Positions 8,685 to 18,319 are shown, counted from the first letter of the stretch. The stretch is 64,000 nucleotides of DNA from Liolophura sinensis (GCF_032854445.1 NC_088295.1:9471385-9535384); one strand, 5' to 3'. Numbers and translations are program-made. Notes: generated from the sequence alone by a model not told the origin.

Positions 8685-9343
8685 ATGTTCATCACATTGA
8701 CTGACATTCTAAATGGGGCACAGCACACGCTGCCTCATGCCCTTAACAACCTCGAAGGCCGCCTTAAAACCGCCCTTCGCGAGATAACATTCTACCCAGC
8801 CTGGATGAATATTCCCTCCAAAATGGGCTTCTTGCTTAATGACAAATATGTTAAAGTGCCGGAGGCTACTACAATGTCTGTATGCTGGACAAGGACATAT
8901 TCAACCCGCATGGGATTTCTCTGAAAATGAATGAAGCAACGGGCCGCCTAGTCCTTACCATCCCTAAATATACCACCATACAGCTCACGTGGCTTGCCCC
9001 CATCTTAGGGTTCTCCAACGGGAAGAAGGATATCTGGGGGGTTGTGGAGGGTGACAATCTACCTAACTTGGTCACACACAAAGAAGTCTTCGTGCATTTG
9101 GATGAACTGAGCACCTCAGAAAACGTGAGAATAACTTCAGATTTCGGTGGCGGTTCAACACTACTTCAGGCCATCGCCGTGACTAGTGAAGGGATAAACT
9201 GCGCGAAGACGGATTCATTTCCCAACCCACAGTACAAAGCCTTGCGCGACGACTATATAACGCACTTGACCGTGGCACTTTTAGATAAGAACGGCAAGTA
9301 TATTAATGTTGGGTACCTTAGTGTTACCCTAGAAATACAATGA
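8685..9343 (+). pseudogene. Beta-rich gene A, copy 1, frameshifted
   Basis: ATG 8685 opens MFITLTDILNG and runs to about 8866. There the frame shifts by one base, and the protein continues in the next frame (LDKDIFNPHGISLKMNEATG) to TGA 9341-9343. The total would be about 218 codons. It is rich in beta-branched residues, with alternating strand-like segments (RLVLTIPKYTTIQLTWLAPI; KEVFVHLDELSTSENVRI). No catalytic motif and no membrane segment. Its stop overlaps the next start in an ATGA. It is the first member of an 829-bp tandem duplication; the second copy lies at 9514-10172. By setting it could be a capsid-associated or attachment-type protein, but that is a guess. Confidence 0.7.
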
Positions 9344-9594
9344 GTATGGAGGACGCGGCCGGTACCAGGTCTGCGTGCATGTCTTTAAGCGACTTGGCAG
9401 ATGTGTCGAATTTCGAATTCAAAGGCCAGGAAGGTAAAATCTACGCCTTCGAGTTTAAAAATGGTAAGTACATCCGCAAAAATATTGCGGTGGTGCAGGC
9501 AGAACCTGTCTCGAAGTTCATCACATTGACAAGCGTTAAAATGGGGAAAAATACACGCTGCGTCATGCCATTAACAACCTCGACGGCCGCCTAA
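9340..9594 (+). pseudogene. Gene B, copy 1, truncated by the tandem duplication
   Basis: ATG 9340 overlaps the preceding stop. The first about 58 codons (MSMEDAAGTRSACMSLSDLA to about VVQAEPV) match the start of the complete gene at 10175. At about 9514 the sequence jumps into the start of gene A copy 2, so the frame runs on as a short fusion (SKFITLTSVKMGK) to a stop at 9594. The remaining about 180 codons of B are missing here. This is the junction of the 829-bp duplication. The 84-aa product is probably not functional. Confidence 0.75.
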
Positions 9595-10172
9595 AAGCCG
9601 CCCTTCGCGAGATAAATTTCTACCCGGACTTTGTGCATATCCCCCCCTGAGTGGGCTTCTTGTTTGATGGCGTACGTTTTGAAGTGCCGTCGGGCGACTA
9701 CAATCTCTGTACCCTGAGCAAGATTATATTCAACCCGAATGATGTTTATCTTGAAGTAAATGAAGCTACGAACCGCATAGTCATTCTCCTCTCTAGAAAT
9801 ACCACAATAACTCTCCTAAAGCTTGCCCCCATCTTGGGGTTCTCCATCGAGGATACGCCTATAAAGAATTCTGTGGAAGGTGATAAGCCATCTAATTTGG
9901 TCCCGAAAAAAGAAGTCTTCGTGCATTTGGATGAACTGGACACCTCAGAAAACGTGAGAATATCCTCAAAATACTGGGGCGGCTCAACACTACTTCAGGT
10001 CCTCGCCTTTGAGAATCAATGGCTTAATTGCATGCATGCGGTTTCATTTCCCAACCCACAGTACAAAGCCTTGCGCGCCGGCAATCTAAAGCGCTTGACT
10101 TCATTTATTTTAGACGAAAACGGCGATCGTACTAATGTAGATAATATCAGTGCTACCCTAGAAGTAAAATAA
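9514..10172 (+). pseudogene. Beta-rich gene A, copy 2, with frameshift and stop
   Basis: This is the second copy of gene A. It begins at the duplication junction within the gene B fragment (FITLTSV...), shifts frame near 9545 beside a run of A, and carries an in-frame TGA at 9648-9650. It is then open to TAA 10170-10172. The open second part (GFLFDGVRFEVPSGDYNLC ... ATLEVK) keeps the KEVFVHLDEL-TSENVRI block seen in copy 1. The two copies differ at many codons but keep the same periodic strand pattern, which suggests both were under selection for some time after duplication before breaking. Confidence 0.72.
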
Positions 10173-10174
10173 GT

Positions 10175-10897
10175 ATGGTGGACGCAGCCGGTCACGGGTC
10201 TGCGTGCCTGTCTTTAAGCAATTTGGCTGATGTGTCGAAGTTCGAACTTCAAGGCCAGGAAGGTAAAATCTACGCCTTTGAGTGTAAAAGTGGCAAGTAC
10301 ATCCGCAAAAAGATTACGGGGCAGGCAGAACCTGCCACGTTTGCTTCCCTTCAAGATGTCTCATCCTCTGTAGAGCAAGATCGCAGGTCGCCGTCTGAGG
10401 TAATTGAAGAACAAAAACTCTCTTTAATTCGCTTTGAAGACCGCTTTGTTCTTGCCAGAGCTCGCGACCCCAATTGGTTGATAGATGTGAAGGTGACCCC
10501 GATGACGGTCCAGGCCACTAGTGGCGTGGTGAAAAAAGTTTTCAACTCCGGAGCCTCTTTCATATCGTGGGTACCAGCCAGCGCCTGTCATATATCTTTG
10601 GTTGTAAGAGGTTACTTCACACTAGCTGCGGCGCCTGGTGTAGATTCCTTGCGTCTTGCCGCGCAAACCGAGTTTAAACCCGCACTACTACTATCCCCTG
10701 GATCTATACTTATCTTCAACCTCATACTTGGCGCGGCCGAACAACGCCGTTGCACTCTGATTACCGGAGTTAAAATAAGGTGGCCTGCGGAGCACGATAC
10801 AAAGGATCTCAGACTGATGATCCAATTACAGGCCCAGGGCGAACCAATCATCCGGAGCTCTCTCGAGGATATACGAGTCGTCATAGGGGGCGTTTAA
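10175..10897 (+). CDS. Gene B, complete copy: 240-aa beta-rich protein, candidate minor capsid (penton-like) protein
   Basis: ATG 10175 lies 2 bp after the gene A stop. The N-terminal about 60 residues (MVDAAGHGSACLSLSNLADV ... GKYIRKKITG) are small and charged. A linker follows, containing FASLQDVSSSVEQDRRSPSE. Residues about 85-240 show alternating hydrophobic strands (RFVLARARDPNWLIDVKV; HISLVVRGYFTLAAAPG; SILIFNLILGAAEQRRC; RVVIGGV), a pattern expected for a single jelly roll. No cysteines in catalytic setting and no membrane helix. The frame is intact. A penton-like minor capsid role would fit size and position, but only a structure comparison could show it. Confidence 0.68.
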   Translation: MVDAAGHGSACLSLSNLADVSKFELQGQEGKIYAFECKSGKYIRKKITGQAEPATFASLQDVSSSVEQDRRSPSEVIEEQKLSLIRFEDRFVLARARDPNWLIDVKVTPMTVQATSGVVKKVFNSGASFISWVPASACHISLVVRGYFTLAAAPGVDSLRLAAQTEFKPALLLSPGSILIFNLILGAAEQRRCTLITGVKIRWPAEHDTKDLRLMIQLQAQGEPIIRSSLEDIRVVIGGV

Positions 10898-10903
10898 ATC
10901 TCG

Positions 10904-11420
10904 ATGCGAGATCTCCGCCGGGCCTTGTACAAAAAGTACCGGCGCGGTGTCTTAGCCGCCGAGGCCCTTTATTCGGCCATGCTAGCGACTTGTTTTGGAC
11001 TAGGGGTTGCAGGTGTGGGACTACTCACAACAATAATTGCAGCCCCTGCTGTCTTGGCTACGGAAGCTGCGGCCATAGCTTGCGGTGTCTTAAATGCCGC
11101 AGGAAAATTCATTAGCCGCCGACTTCACGCAAAGGCCAAGAAACATAACGATATACGGCTGTTGGCTGAAGCCAAACTTAACAGCATCCATGCGCAGGTA
11201 TCTACGGCATTATCTGATGGTGTTATTTCGGACGTAGAGTACAGGCAAGTCGTTCAGGAGCTCCAGAACTACTCTGATCTGAAGCAGGAGATAAGTCTCG
11301 TAAGACATTCAACGCCGTAGAGATCGATGAAAGCACGAAAAACCAGCTTATAGATCGCGGCCGAAAACTAGCTCGGCAAGAGCTGAAAAACGCTCTTTCG
11401 AATGATGTTCTGGGGGTTAG
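10904..11420 (+). pseudogene. Small membrane protein with helical C-terminus, late frameshift
   Basis: ATG 10904 (MRDLRRALYKKYRRG) lies 6 bp after gene B. A very basic N-terminus is followed by two hydrophobic helices (about residues 18-45 and 48-66, ATCFGLGVAGVGLLTTIIAA and PAVLATEAAAIACGVL). A long charged helical region comes next (RRLHAKAKKHNDIRLLAEAK ... VEYRQVVQELQNYSDLKQEI). The frame stops at 11320, but protein-like codons (NQLIDRGRKLARQELKNAL) continue in the adjacent frame from about 11292 to about 11420. A one-base change near 11290 has therefore removed the tail. A virion or host membrane protein is plausible. The exact end is unsure because an antisense gene starts to overlap there. 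Confidence 0.65.
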
Positions 11421-11650
11421 GGTTGTTGCCTCATTAGCTCGGGCAGCAGCCGGTTTTCATAATACTGCCGGATTGGCTCGGGGTGCTCCACCGAAGCGCA
11501 CACGTCGTTGGTGAAGAGCTTCAGCACGAGCAGCCGGCCCGCGTTGACGCGTCCGTCTTCAAACATGCTGTGGGTGACTTCTTTGTAGCCTCGCAAGTCT
11601 TGCACGGTGCCGACTAACTTCGCCCAAATAGGCTGGCTGGTCGTTTCCAT
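11417..11650 (-). CDS. 77-aa soluble protein at the right end of the element
   Basis: ATG 11650 gives METTSQPIWAKLVGTVQDLR, ending in ENRLLPELMRQQP. It is mostly helical with no membrane segment and no cysteine pattern. It is the last gene before non-coding DNA and is transcribed toward the element's interior. It is intact. The composition looks like real protein and not antisense shadow, since the opposite strand is stop-rich here. Function unknown; early regulatory proteins often sit next to the ends of such elements, but nothing in the sequence shows this. Confidence 0.6.
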   Translation of the reverse strand: METTSQPIWAKLVGTVQDLRGYKEVTHSMFEDGRVNAGRLLVLKLFTNDVCASVEHPEPIRQYYENRLLPELMRQQP

Positions 11651-11720
11651 CGTGTGAGATCCTATGATTATTCATTGTATTCGCTGTATACCTAATAAGA
11701 AATTTCGATAGCCGAAATGG

Positions 11721-11783
11721 GGCACACCCTCCCCCTGGGGCCTCTATTTTGTTCAGGGGAGGGCCCCAGGGGGAGGGTGTGCC
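11721..11783. repeat. Perfect 22-bp inverted repeat (hairpin) with 19-bp loop
   Basis: 11721-11742 (starts GGCACACCCTCCCCCTGG) is the exact reverse complement of 11762-11783. The stem is about 80% G+C. It lies just outside the last element gene. A transcription terminator, replication structure or element-end signal are all possible. Confidence 0.9.
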
Positions 11784-11863
11784 AGAACCCTCCTTCCCTA
11801 TACTACTCACTTGGTAATTTTCACCACAAAAGACTGCCTACCTGATGGCCTGTCAATTTGGGA

Positions 11864-11871
11864 GTATAAAA
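11864..11871 (+). promoter_or_regulatory. TATA-like box conserved in both inverted-repeat arms
   Basis: TATAAAACCGCTTCCT occurs at 11865 in arm 1 and, on the opposite strand, in arm 2 near 24301-24317. The surrounding sequence has diverged, so conservation of this block is notable. Promoter function is inference. Confidence 0.35.
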
Positions 11872-11880
11872 CCGCTTCCT

Positions 11881-11960
11881 ATATAAGGAACGCACAGATA
11901 GGGTAAGTCAATCTACGCACGCGCGTAGGTTGACTTAGCCTATCTGTGCGTGCCTTATAT
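11881..11960. repeat. 80-bp near-perfect palindrome
   Basis: The two 40-bp halves (left starts ATATAAGGAACGCACAGATA, right ends TGCCTTATAT) pair around a centre at 11920/11921 with only a few mismatches and no loop. Arm 2 of the long inverted repeat keeps only one half-like stretch at the matching place, so the palindrome is specific to arm 1. Confidence 0.88.
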
Positions 11961-12552
11961 GTTTTAACATGGGCCATTATGTGCCGAGAAATAGCCAAAT
12001 TTCTAAAGACGGCCGCTATCACCGGTTACCGGTCGGTGGTTAATATAAAAAATAGATCGATCACGAAGATGGAAAATGTACATATGTAAATAGTATACCA
12101 ACGCACTGCCGTTATGTAACCAAAATATTCATGTGTTAAAAAAAAAAAATAAATAAAACACTGATTTGATGGGCCACGATATCCGCCAGGAAAGTGGCCC
12201 TAAAACCAGTAAATAAACAAAAACAAGATGGAAACGAGCTTAATCGGCCTATATATTAAGCAGGAATAATGTGGCAATTACATGTTAGTATCTGATTTTA
12301 GGTTAAAAGGTTACCTTTGATTTAAATGCACAGATTAGGAGAACGCATACAAGATATATAACTGGTCGTTCAATATTGATTTAAGAAGGTTTAATATGGC
12401 TATATAAAGAGTTAACAAAATCAAAGCGTCACTTTCTGGTTCAAGTCCAAGTCTCTCGTTTGAGTTAAAATAAATGTATACATCAGTTAATCTTAAAAAT
12501 GTGTGCCGTGGAGATGCTACCGTATTTGAATATATTAAGTATAGTACAAGTA

Positions 12553-12825
12553 TTTATTTATTTATTTGATTGGTGTTTTACGCCGTACTCAAGCATATTT
12601 AACTTATACGACGGCGGCCAGCATTATGGTGGGTGGAAACCGGGCAGATCCCGGGGGAAACCCCCGACCACCCGCAGGTTGATGACAGACCTTCCCACGC
12701 ACGACCGGAAAGGAAGTCAGCATGAGCTGGACTTGAACTCACAGCGACCGCATTGGTGAGAGGTGAGAGAATGCTGGGCCATTACGCTGCGCTAGCGCGC
12801 TATCCAACTAAGCCACGGAGGCCCC
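12553..12825 (-). mobile_element. tRNA-derived SINE, full length, with target-site duplication
   Basis: The minus strand reads from a tRNA-like head (GGGGCCTCCGTGGC ...) with A and B boxes to the conserved body and an (AAATA)n tail. It is flanked by TATAGTACAAGTA (12540-12552) and TATAGTATAAGTA (12826-12838). Arm 2 of the inverted repeat holds the unoccupied site (23933-23945), proving insertion after the arms formed. Confidence 0.9.
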
Positions 12826-13279
12826 TATAGTATAAGTAAACGCCGTTTTTGTACATGTATATATCATTGCCGATGTATATGATCCCTATGCTTAACATAC
12901 TTTCAGATATATAAATGTCAAAATGGTTACTCCAGATACATCATACTACTGTGCATGGTTATCGTATAGTTTCACTGGCCATTTTTTATTTATATAATTG
13001 AAAAAGAGACAACTTATTTATAACTTCTTAGTGAATCCTCTTAGAAAGTTTTGTCATTATTTCCAGTTAAGTCTAAGTAATAAGTGAATATTAACTGCTT
13101 CAACACTTATATATCTCAAAGAATATTTATAGAATTTATGTTGTATATGATAAATTATATTTATTTATAGACAATAATTTATTTCAAAGTATATTTCCGT
13201 ATTTTCATATTTTCAGGTATAGCAGGTTTATGAAAACAACCATATAACTGGGTTGGGCTACATTAGACGCCGTGGATGC

Positions 13280-13701
13280 CTTAACAGACGAAGCCCATTT
13301 CTCCGTATGAATTGCTGTATTCAGCGGAAATTGTGGCAGAAAAAAACAGTGGCTTGACGCTGTAATATCACTGTAACATAAAAGCACAAGTGTCAGTTCT
13401 GATTTTTGTGCGGAATATTTACAGTGAATCGTGTTTTTACAGTGTATAAAAGTCTTACAATATGATAACTCTTAACACAGTATTGCTTTATGCACTGACT
13501 GCGGTAGAGAAGTGCCATATTACTCGCATACATCTACTAGCAAATCGCCTCTTCAGCACCACGATGTTTAGGCGAGTTGCTCTAAGGTGAGTGTTTGTGC
13601 TTTTTGGCAAAGCAGAGACCGAAAGGGTTGCTAACAATATGGTAAATGGAGATAAAGCATATACAATTTATACAGTTGAAGGAGACGTCCCTCCGGCTAC
13701 A
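13280..13701 (-). repeat. 3' LTR of the gypsy element
   Basis: It matches 18320-18759 as a direct repeat from about CCATTTCTCCGT to GGCTACA, with many scattered differences. A further 35 bp to the left (13244-13280) have no partner at the right copy, so one LTR has been altered at this edge. Confidence 0.85.
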
Positions 13702-13720
13702 GTCTTCCCTACCTCAGCTT
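13702..13720 (-). promoter_or_regulatory. Polypurine tract next to the 3' LTR
   Basis: On the minus strand GAGGTAGGGAAGAC directly precedes the LTR, the position where plus-strand DNA synthesis is primed in LTR retroelements. Confidence 0.55.
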
Positions 13721-14575
13721 GACGTCCGCGATTAGCTGACAGAGTAAACATAGCCCATGAGGACAGGAACATTAACTGTTAAAGTTGACCATGATACCGT
13801 ATTGCCAGTCTGGGTAGTCTTTCCGGGTTGCTCTGTTGGCCAGCAGTTTTTTCAAGTTGATCTCCAGGGCACCGGCCTGGATCTTTTCTCTTCTTCGGGG
13901 AGGATTCGGACTCTGTTAGAAACACTGAATTCTAAGGTAAGCTCTAACTCGTCGGACTAACTCTCTTCCCTGTCTGAGCTCAGCACAGTTCGCTGTTGTT
14001 CTTTTCCTCTGACCGGGGTTTGCCGGCGAATGTTGCCAATGGCATGGGCTCGGGTTTCGGGCAAAGGCGCAATTCCGCTCGATGAACCATTCTCGCACCT
14101 ATGCTGCCATCTGCTGGTTCCATTGTGTTGGTGTAACCTTAGAGCTCAGTTACCCGATATACTCTTGGGCCAAATACGTCTTTGATTTTGTGACGACCCT
14201 GATAGTGGGTTTTTTACAAAGACCCCTTCACCAAGTCATATCAGGTGTTCCTTAGATGATTTGTCGAACTGGGTTTTGAGTTTGTGTCGACTTGTAGATG
14301 CCGATCACAGGGCGGTGATGGTGAAGAATATCTAAGTGTGCCTGTGCGCAATGACACCCATAACCCGGTGATAATACAGCAGTTGCTCCCCTGCCTTCTG
14401 GTGGGCTAGCCTTGTGCGCTTTAAGTGCATTTCCACCCATTTGTCACCTTCATCTTCTTTCTCTCAACCCGGTGTCAAATCCACAGGCATCCTGGCGTCT
14501 CTGCCGAACATAAGGTAGAAGGGGAGTACCCTGTTGACGCATGAGGTGTGGCCTTGTAAGCTTACACCATCTCTT

Positions 14576-14999
14576 TTAGAAAGTCAGACCACCGTTGCTT
14601 TTGGCTGGAGGGAGAGTTCTGTTTACCCGCTCGCACTGCTTGTTCCCAGTAGGATGGTATGGAGTTGTTCTCGACTTCTTGACTCCATACACTCTGCCGA
14701 GCTCTTGGATAACCCCAGCTTCAAAGTCGGAATGAATGCGGAAAAGACCCCCGTGTCTTAGAAACCACTCCTTGACGAGGATTTTAGCTGCGGTGCTGGC
14801 TTTCTGGTCCCGGATGGGCACAGCCACAACGAACTTGGTGCAGATATCTGTCATGACCAAGACATTCTCCAGACCACCAGACGCCTTGTGCAGAAATGTG
14901 TAGTCTATAGCCAGGATCTGCAACGGTCGATCCGTTGTTAGAGTACCCATTGGAGTTCGTACTGTGCGGGAGGTGCTTTTGCCATGCAGCACCGTTCAC
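14576..14999 (-). pseudogene. Gypsy integrase core, broken
   Basis: It codes a stretch with [17 protein letters not shown] (first Asp), [20 protein letters not shown] (second Asp, with a few residues apparently lost after it) and [18 protein letters not shown] (Glu). This is the DDE core of Ty3/gypsy integrase. The frame ends soon after the Glu in an unrelated tail ([12 protein letters not shown]), a frameshift. The region between this and the 3' LTR (13.72-14.57 kb) holds only stop-rich remains. Confidence 0.85.
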
Positions 15000-15433
15000 A
15001 GCTGGCTATCCAGTCTTCAATATCTCGACAGCGACCCGGCCAGTTTCATGGAGTTTTCAATAGGTGTTCCATCCTACCCCTGCCTTTGTGCCTTAACTCG
15101 TTGTGCACACTTTTCAGTACAACAGAGTTCAAACTGGATGGTAACATCAGCTGTTTCATTTCCCCATAAACGGGCCCACGCAGCCAACTATACAGAATGC
15201 CGTCTTCTTCTAATATGCGGTCCTATTGTTTCAATAGCACTTGAAACCCCTTGGTTTGTCCACGTCGTTCCTTGTACGTAGGTTTGCGTCCACTTTTCAA
15301 AAAGGTACGGATGGGCCCGAGTAGGGTCTTCTAACTGAAGATGAGCCAGGTCTTGCTTTGACGTCGACGGAAGAACATCGCTACTGGGGGTCCTCAATTC
15401 CCGTTTGACATCCGGGTCCGCCGTAACTAACCC

Positions 15434-15763
15434 TTATGCCCCACTAAGAGCTTCTTTCCGGGCCTCGACCGGAATTGTAGTTACGCTTAACAACTCTGCA
15501 ACGTTGTTCTCGTCTATATTTTCATCTGAACTATATGGTCGACGAGAAAGACTATCTGCGTTTACGTTGTCTCTTACGGAGCGATATTTCATGCTGAACT
15601 GGAATTGCGCAAGCTGTGCAACCCATCGTTGTTCCAAGGCCTTCAGCTTTGCTGTTGTCTTCAGATAACTGAACGGGTTATTGTCTGTATACACGGTGAA
15701 AGGCGAGGTAATCAGATAATCCTTAAACTCGGTCACCGCCCACTTAAGTGTCAGCAACTCCAA
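15434..15763 (-). pseudogene. Gypsy RNase H, C-terminal part
   Basis: MELLTLKWAVTEFKDYLITS, then FTVYTDNNPFSYLKT with the Asp of the active site, and a connection to FSMKYRSVRDNVNADSLSRR, the usual RNase H end. The N-terminal part (TDASH) is in the next fragment at 15889. A 120-bp stop-rich gap with a C run (15797-15808) separates them. Confidence 0.85.
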
Positions 15764-15888
15764 TTACATACTACTGTAGTTGGTCATGTTCTTCTTATCC
15801 CCCCCCCCCCTCGAAGTCCTCTGCTCGCGTACGCAATAACCCTAAGTTTTTTTTCGTCTTAGACGTGGGAAAGAACAGCACTCAAACC

Positions 15889-16293
15889 CTAATGACTTGC
15901 ATCTGTTTGTAGGATGAACGGCAGGTTAAAATCAGCATAGCCCAACACTGGAGTGACGGTAAGTGCTTCTTTAAGAGCGTCGAATGCTATTTGACACTTG
16001 TCATCCCAGGATTCAATCCTCTTCTCACTAAGGGTTCCAGCTTTCCACGGACGATACTTCCGGTCCTTGTTCGGGTCGTTATTTACCAGACGGTGTAACG
16101 GGGCGGCTGTCTGAGTGAATCCTTTACGGTACCGCCTGTAGTAGCTCGCCAACCCTAGAAAGGATCTGACTTCTTGAATGGTTCTTGGAATTGGCCATTC
16201 GGATACGGCGGTGATCTTCTCGGGGTCAGTACTAACCCCGCCAGCAGAAATGACATATCCCAAATACCGGACTTCTGTGCGGAAAGGCTGCAT
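15889..16293 (-). pseudogene. Gypsy reverse transcriptase thumb/connection fragment
   Basis: It contains [40 protein letters not shown] and FILQTDASH, typical of the RT thumb leading into RNase H of Ty3/gypsy elements. It is in a different frame from the palm fragment upstream, so at least one frameshift separates them (near 16300). Confidence 0.88.
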
Positions 16294-17212
16294 TGGGAGG
16301 GCTCTGCCTTCGACTTGGAATGCCCTTTACGGATTACGAATGGTATAAGAATGTCGGACATGACGCTTATATTCAGTCCGTGTTCGGCTAATCTAGTAAG
16401 TGTCAGATCCAATCAGTTCAGATGGTCATCAAAAGTTGCAGAGAATGCTATATCATCAAGGTAGACGAGCAAGCGTTGATAGATTTCTTCACGGAAGACT
16501 GACTGCATCAACCGCTGGAAGGTCGTTGGGCTGTTACACACAACCCAAAAAGCATGAGGTTGAACTCGTACAATCCCACAGGACTTATGAAGGCAGTTTT
16601 GTGCTTGTCTTGTTCTTCCACCTCTACCAGGTTATATGCAGACTGTAGGTCAATGGTAGAAAAGTATCTCGATTAAGACAATGCATCCAGCGACTCATCG
16701 ATGCGGGGTAGGGGAAACATATCCTTTCTGGTCTTGTTAAGTCGCCTGTAGTCTATGCATAGCCTCATCTTACCATTTTTCTTGCGAACTATCAATACAG
16801 GGCTTGAATGATTCGACTGACATTCTGGAATTATGCGTTTCTGCAAAAACTCTTGGATATGTTCATTTACCTCCGTCAGTTGGTTCGGATGGATTCTTCG
16901 AAAAGCGCTCGTAACGGGAACATCATCTTTGGTTACAATCCTGTGCTTCACGCTTTCGGTGTGTCCTAGCTCTCCGTCAACAGCAAACACGTCTTTATAG
17001 CTGGAAATCAGTCGTGCAGCTTTCCTCTTCTGACTATTGGTGAGTCTACCAACTCTTCTATCCAGGGAGGAGGAGGAGGGGGGCATGTTCATCGATGTGT
17101 CTGCACCTTCAGTTAAATCTCTAACTATCTGTGATATTAAAAGTTCGTCTGGACCCACCGCTTCAAAGTTTACCAAGTTGTTATCCCCAGACATGACATC
17201 GTCGACAGGCAC
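16294..17212 (-). pseudogene. Gypsy reverse transcriptase fingers and palm, broken
   Basis: The frame 17212-16673 holds [20 protein letters not shown] and [20 protein letters not shown], classic RT fingers. A stop at 16673 is followed by palm sequences with YLDD encoded at 16452-16463 and further stops to about 16294. The N-terminal part of the frame (before about 17000) looks like the protease-RT linker. Confidence 0.9.
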
Positions 17213-17739
17213 AATAGTTAGCCCGGCGAAGTTAGAAGGTTGTTATGCCCTTCAGCGTTAACAACCTCCAACAGTAATTCTTCATCTCCCACATTTACCA
17301 GTGCCGGGTTATCAGGACCTTACAGCCCGTCGTCAGCGGTTCGATAACGCCTAACTTGAACTTTGTTGGTTTCACAACCTATATGCAACAGACAGTCTCG
17401 GATGGTATCAGGATGGCAATCTTGACGACCTTAGACTTGGCATGAACAGACTGTGAGCTTGATGCAGCGCCAATATCCTTTAAAAAAAACTTGGTGTTCT
17501 CGGGGATGTGCCGCAGGAGATTCATGCCAATTAGGACCGATGCGGGCTTCCCCTATAGCCTTTCCCGGTTGTCCTTTTGGTCTAGTACTCCCATCTTCGG
17601 TATGTGCAGGCCCATGAGGTCTACATCTACTTCCGCATAGCCTAGATAGGATAGTTCCAAACCATTTGCAGCACGTAGCTTGAGCCAACTGGACGAGTTC
17701 TGGAATGCACCGACTTGCGGTAGAAGACGTTAGAAGTAG

Positions 17740-17830
17740 AATTTCTCGCTGACCGTGGTAACCATAGAACCTGTGTCCACCATACACTCAATTTGCACGC
17801 CATTAAACAACGCAGTGGCCACCAGCTGTG
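17740..17830 (-). pseudogene. Gypsy aspartic protease active-site region
   Basis: The minus strand reads VATALFNGVQIECMVDTGSM with the catalytic DTGS at 17766-17777, the retropepsin motif. The frame is broken on both sides, and the stretch between here and RT (17213-17740) has only short remains. Confidence 0.75.
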
Positions 17831-17964
17831 ACCCACAGTCTTGCTTCTGAGTTCTTGTACTGAGCCTAGACCTTGGGTAACTTCCTCTATAGCTCGGCTC
17901 ATTTCAGCAAAGGTCCGCCGTTTCCCTAGTTCAAACTGGTCCGTTTCCCATACCGGCGTTTGGG

Positions 17965-18006
17965 ACAGTGCCTTTTGAAGTGTCCAGCCTCATTGCAGTG
18001 GTAGCA
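17965..18006 (-). pseudogene. Gag zinc knuckle (CCHC) of the gypsy element
   Basis: CYHCNEAGHFKRHC fits C-x2-C-x4-H-x4-C, the nucleocapsid knuckle that binds the RNA genome. The surrounding gag-like sequence (about 17.9-18.3 kb) is short, so most of gag has been lost. Confidence 0.85.
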
Positions 18007-18319
18007 TCGGAAGTCACAACGAAGCCTACTGTTTCGGGAGTGGTTGTTTTTCATAGTGTGAGTATTTGCCGGCATCTCCAGAATGCAGTTCTGACTTCCA
18101 TCCGTAAGGTGTCGGTTGTTGTTTCCGCTTCCACCTCGTTGACACTTGGTTTGATCCGCTTCGGTTTGGCGTCATCTTCTTCTGACAGATGGACGGCATG
18201 TTGTCTTAACATCTGAAAGGAAACTATTTTATCTTCCCGGACCATACATCTAAGTTCACAGCGGACATACCGATCTCTCTCATTTTCACAATGAGTCATT
18301 TAAGAATTCATTTCTACAG

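Larger units (their letters stand above)
8687..10344 (+). repeat. 829-bp imperfect tandem duplication covering gene A and the start of gene B
   Basis: Matching points are offset by 829 bp throughout. GTTCATCACATTGA is at 8687 and 9516, GTGCATTTGGATGAACTG at 9092 and 9921, and the gene B start at 9340 and 10169. The copies are clearly diverged, so the event is not recent. Confidence 0.9.
1..11650. mobile_element. Polinton/Maverick-type virus-like DNA transposon, right-hand part, decayed
   Basis: This block combines genes that together define Polinton/Maverick elements: a type-B DNA polymerase with the protein-primed-type signature, a retroviral-type DDE integrase, a Walker A/B packaging-type ATPase and several capsid-type and membrane proteins packed on both strands with little space between them. 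It is visibly richer in G+C than the DNA to the right. The left end lies outside the window. The right end is not marked by a terminal repeat I can prove; it lies between the last gene (11650) and the start of a long inverted repeat near 11811. I did not find the adenovirus-like protease that many Polintons carry; it may lie to the left or be absent. At least seven genes carry frameshifts, stops or deletions, so this copy is not autonomous. Confidence 0.88.
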
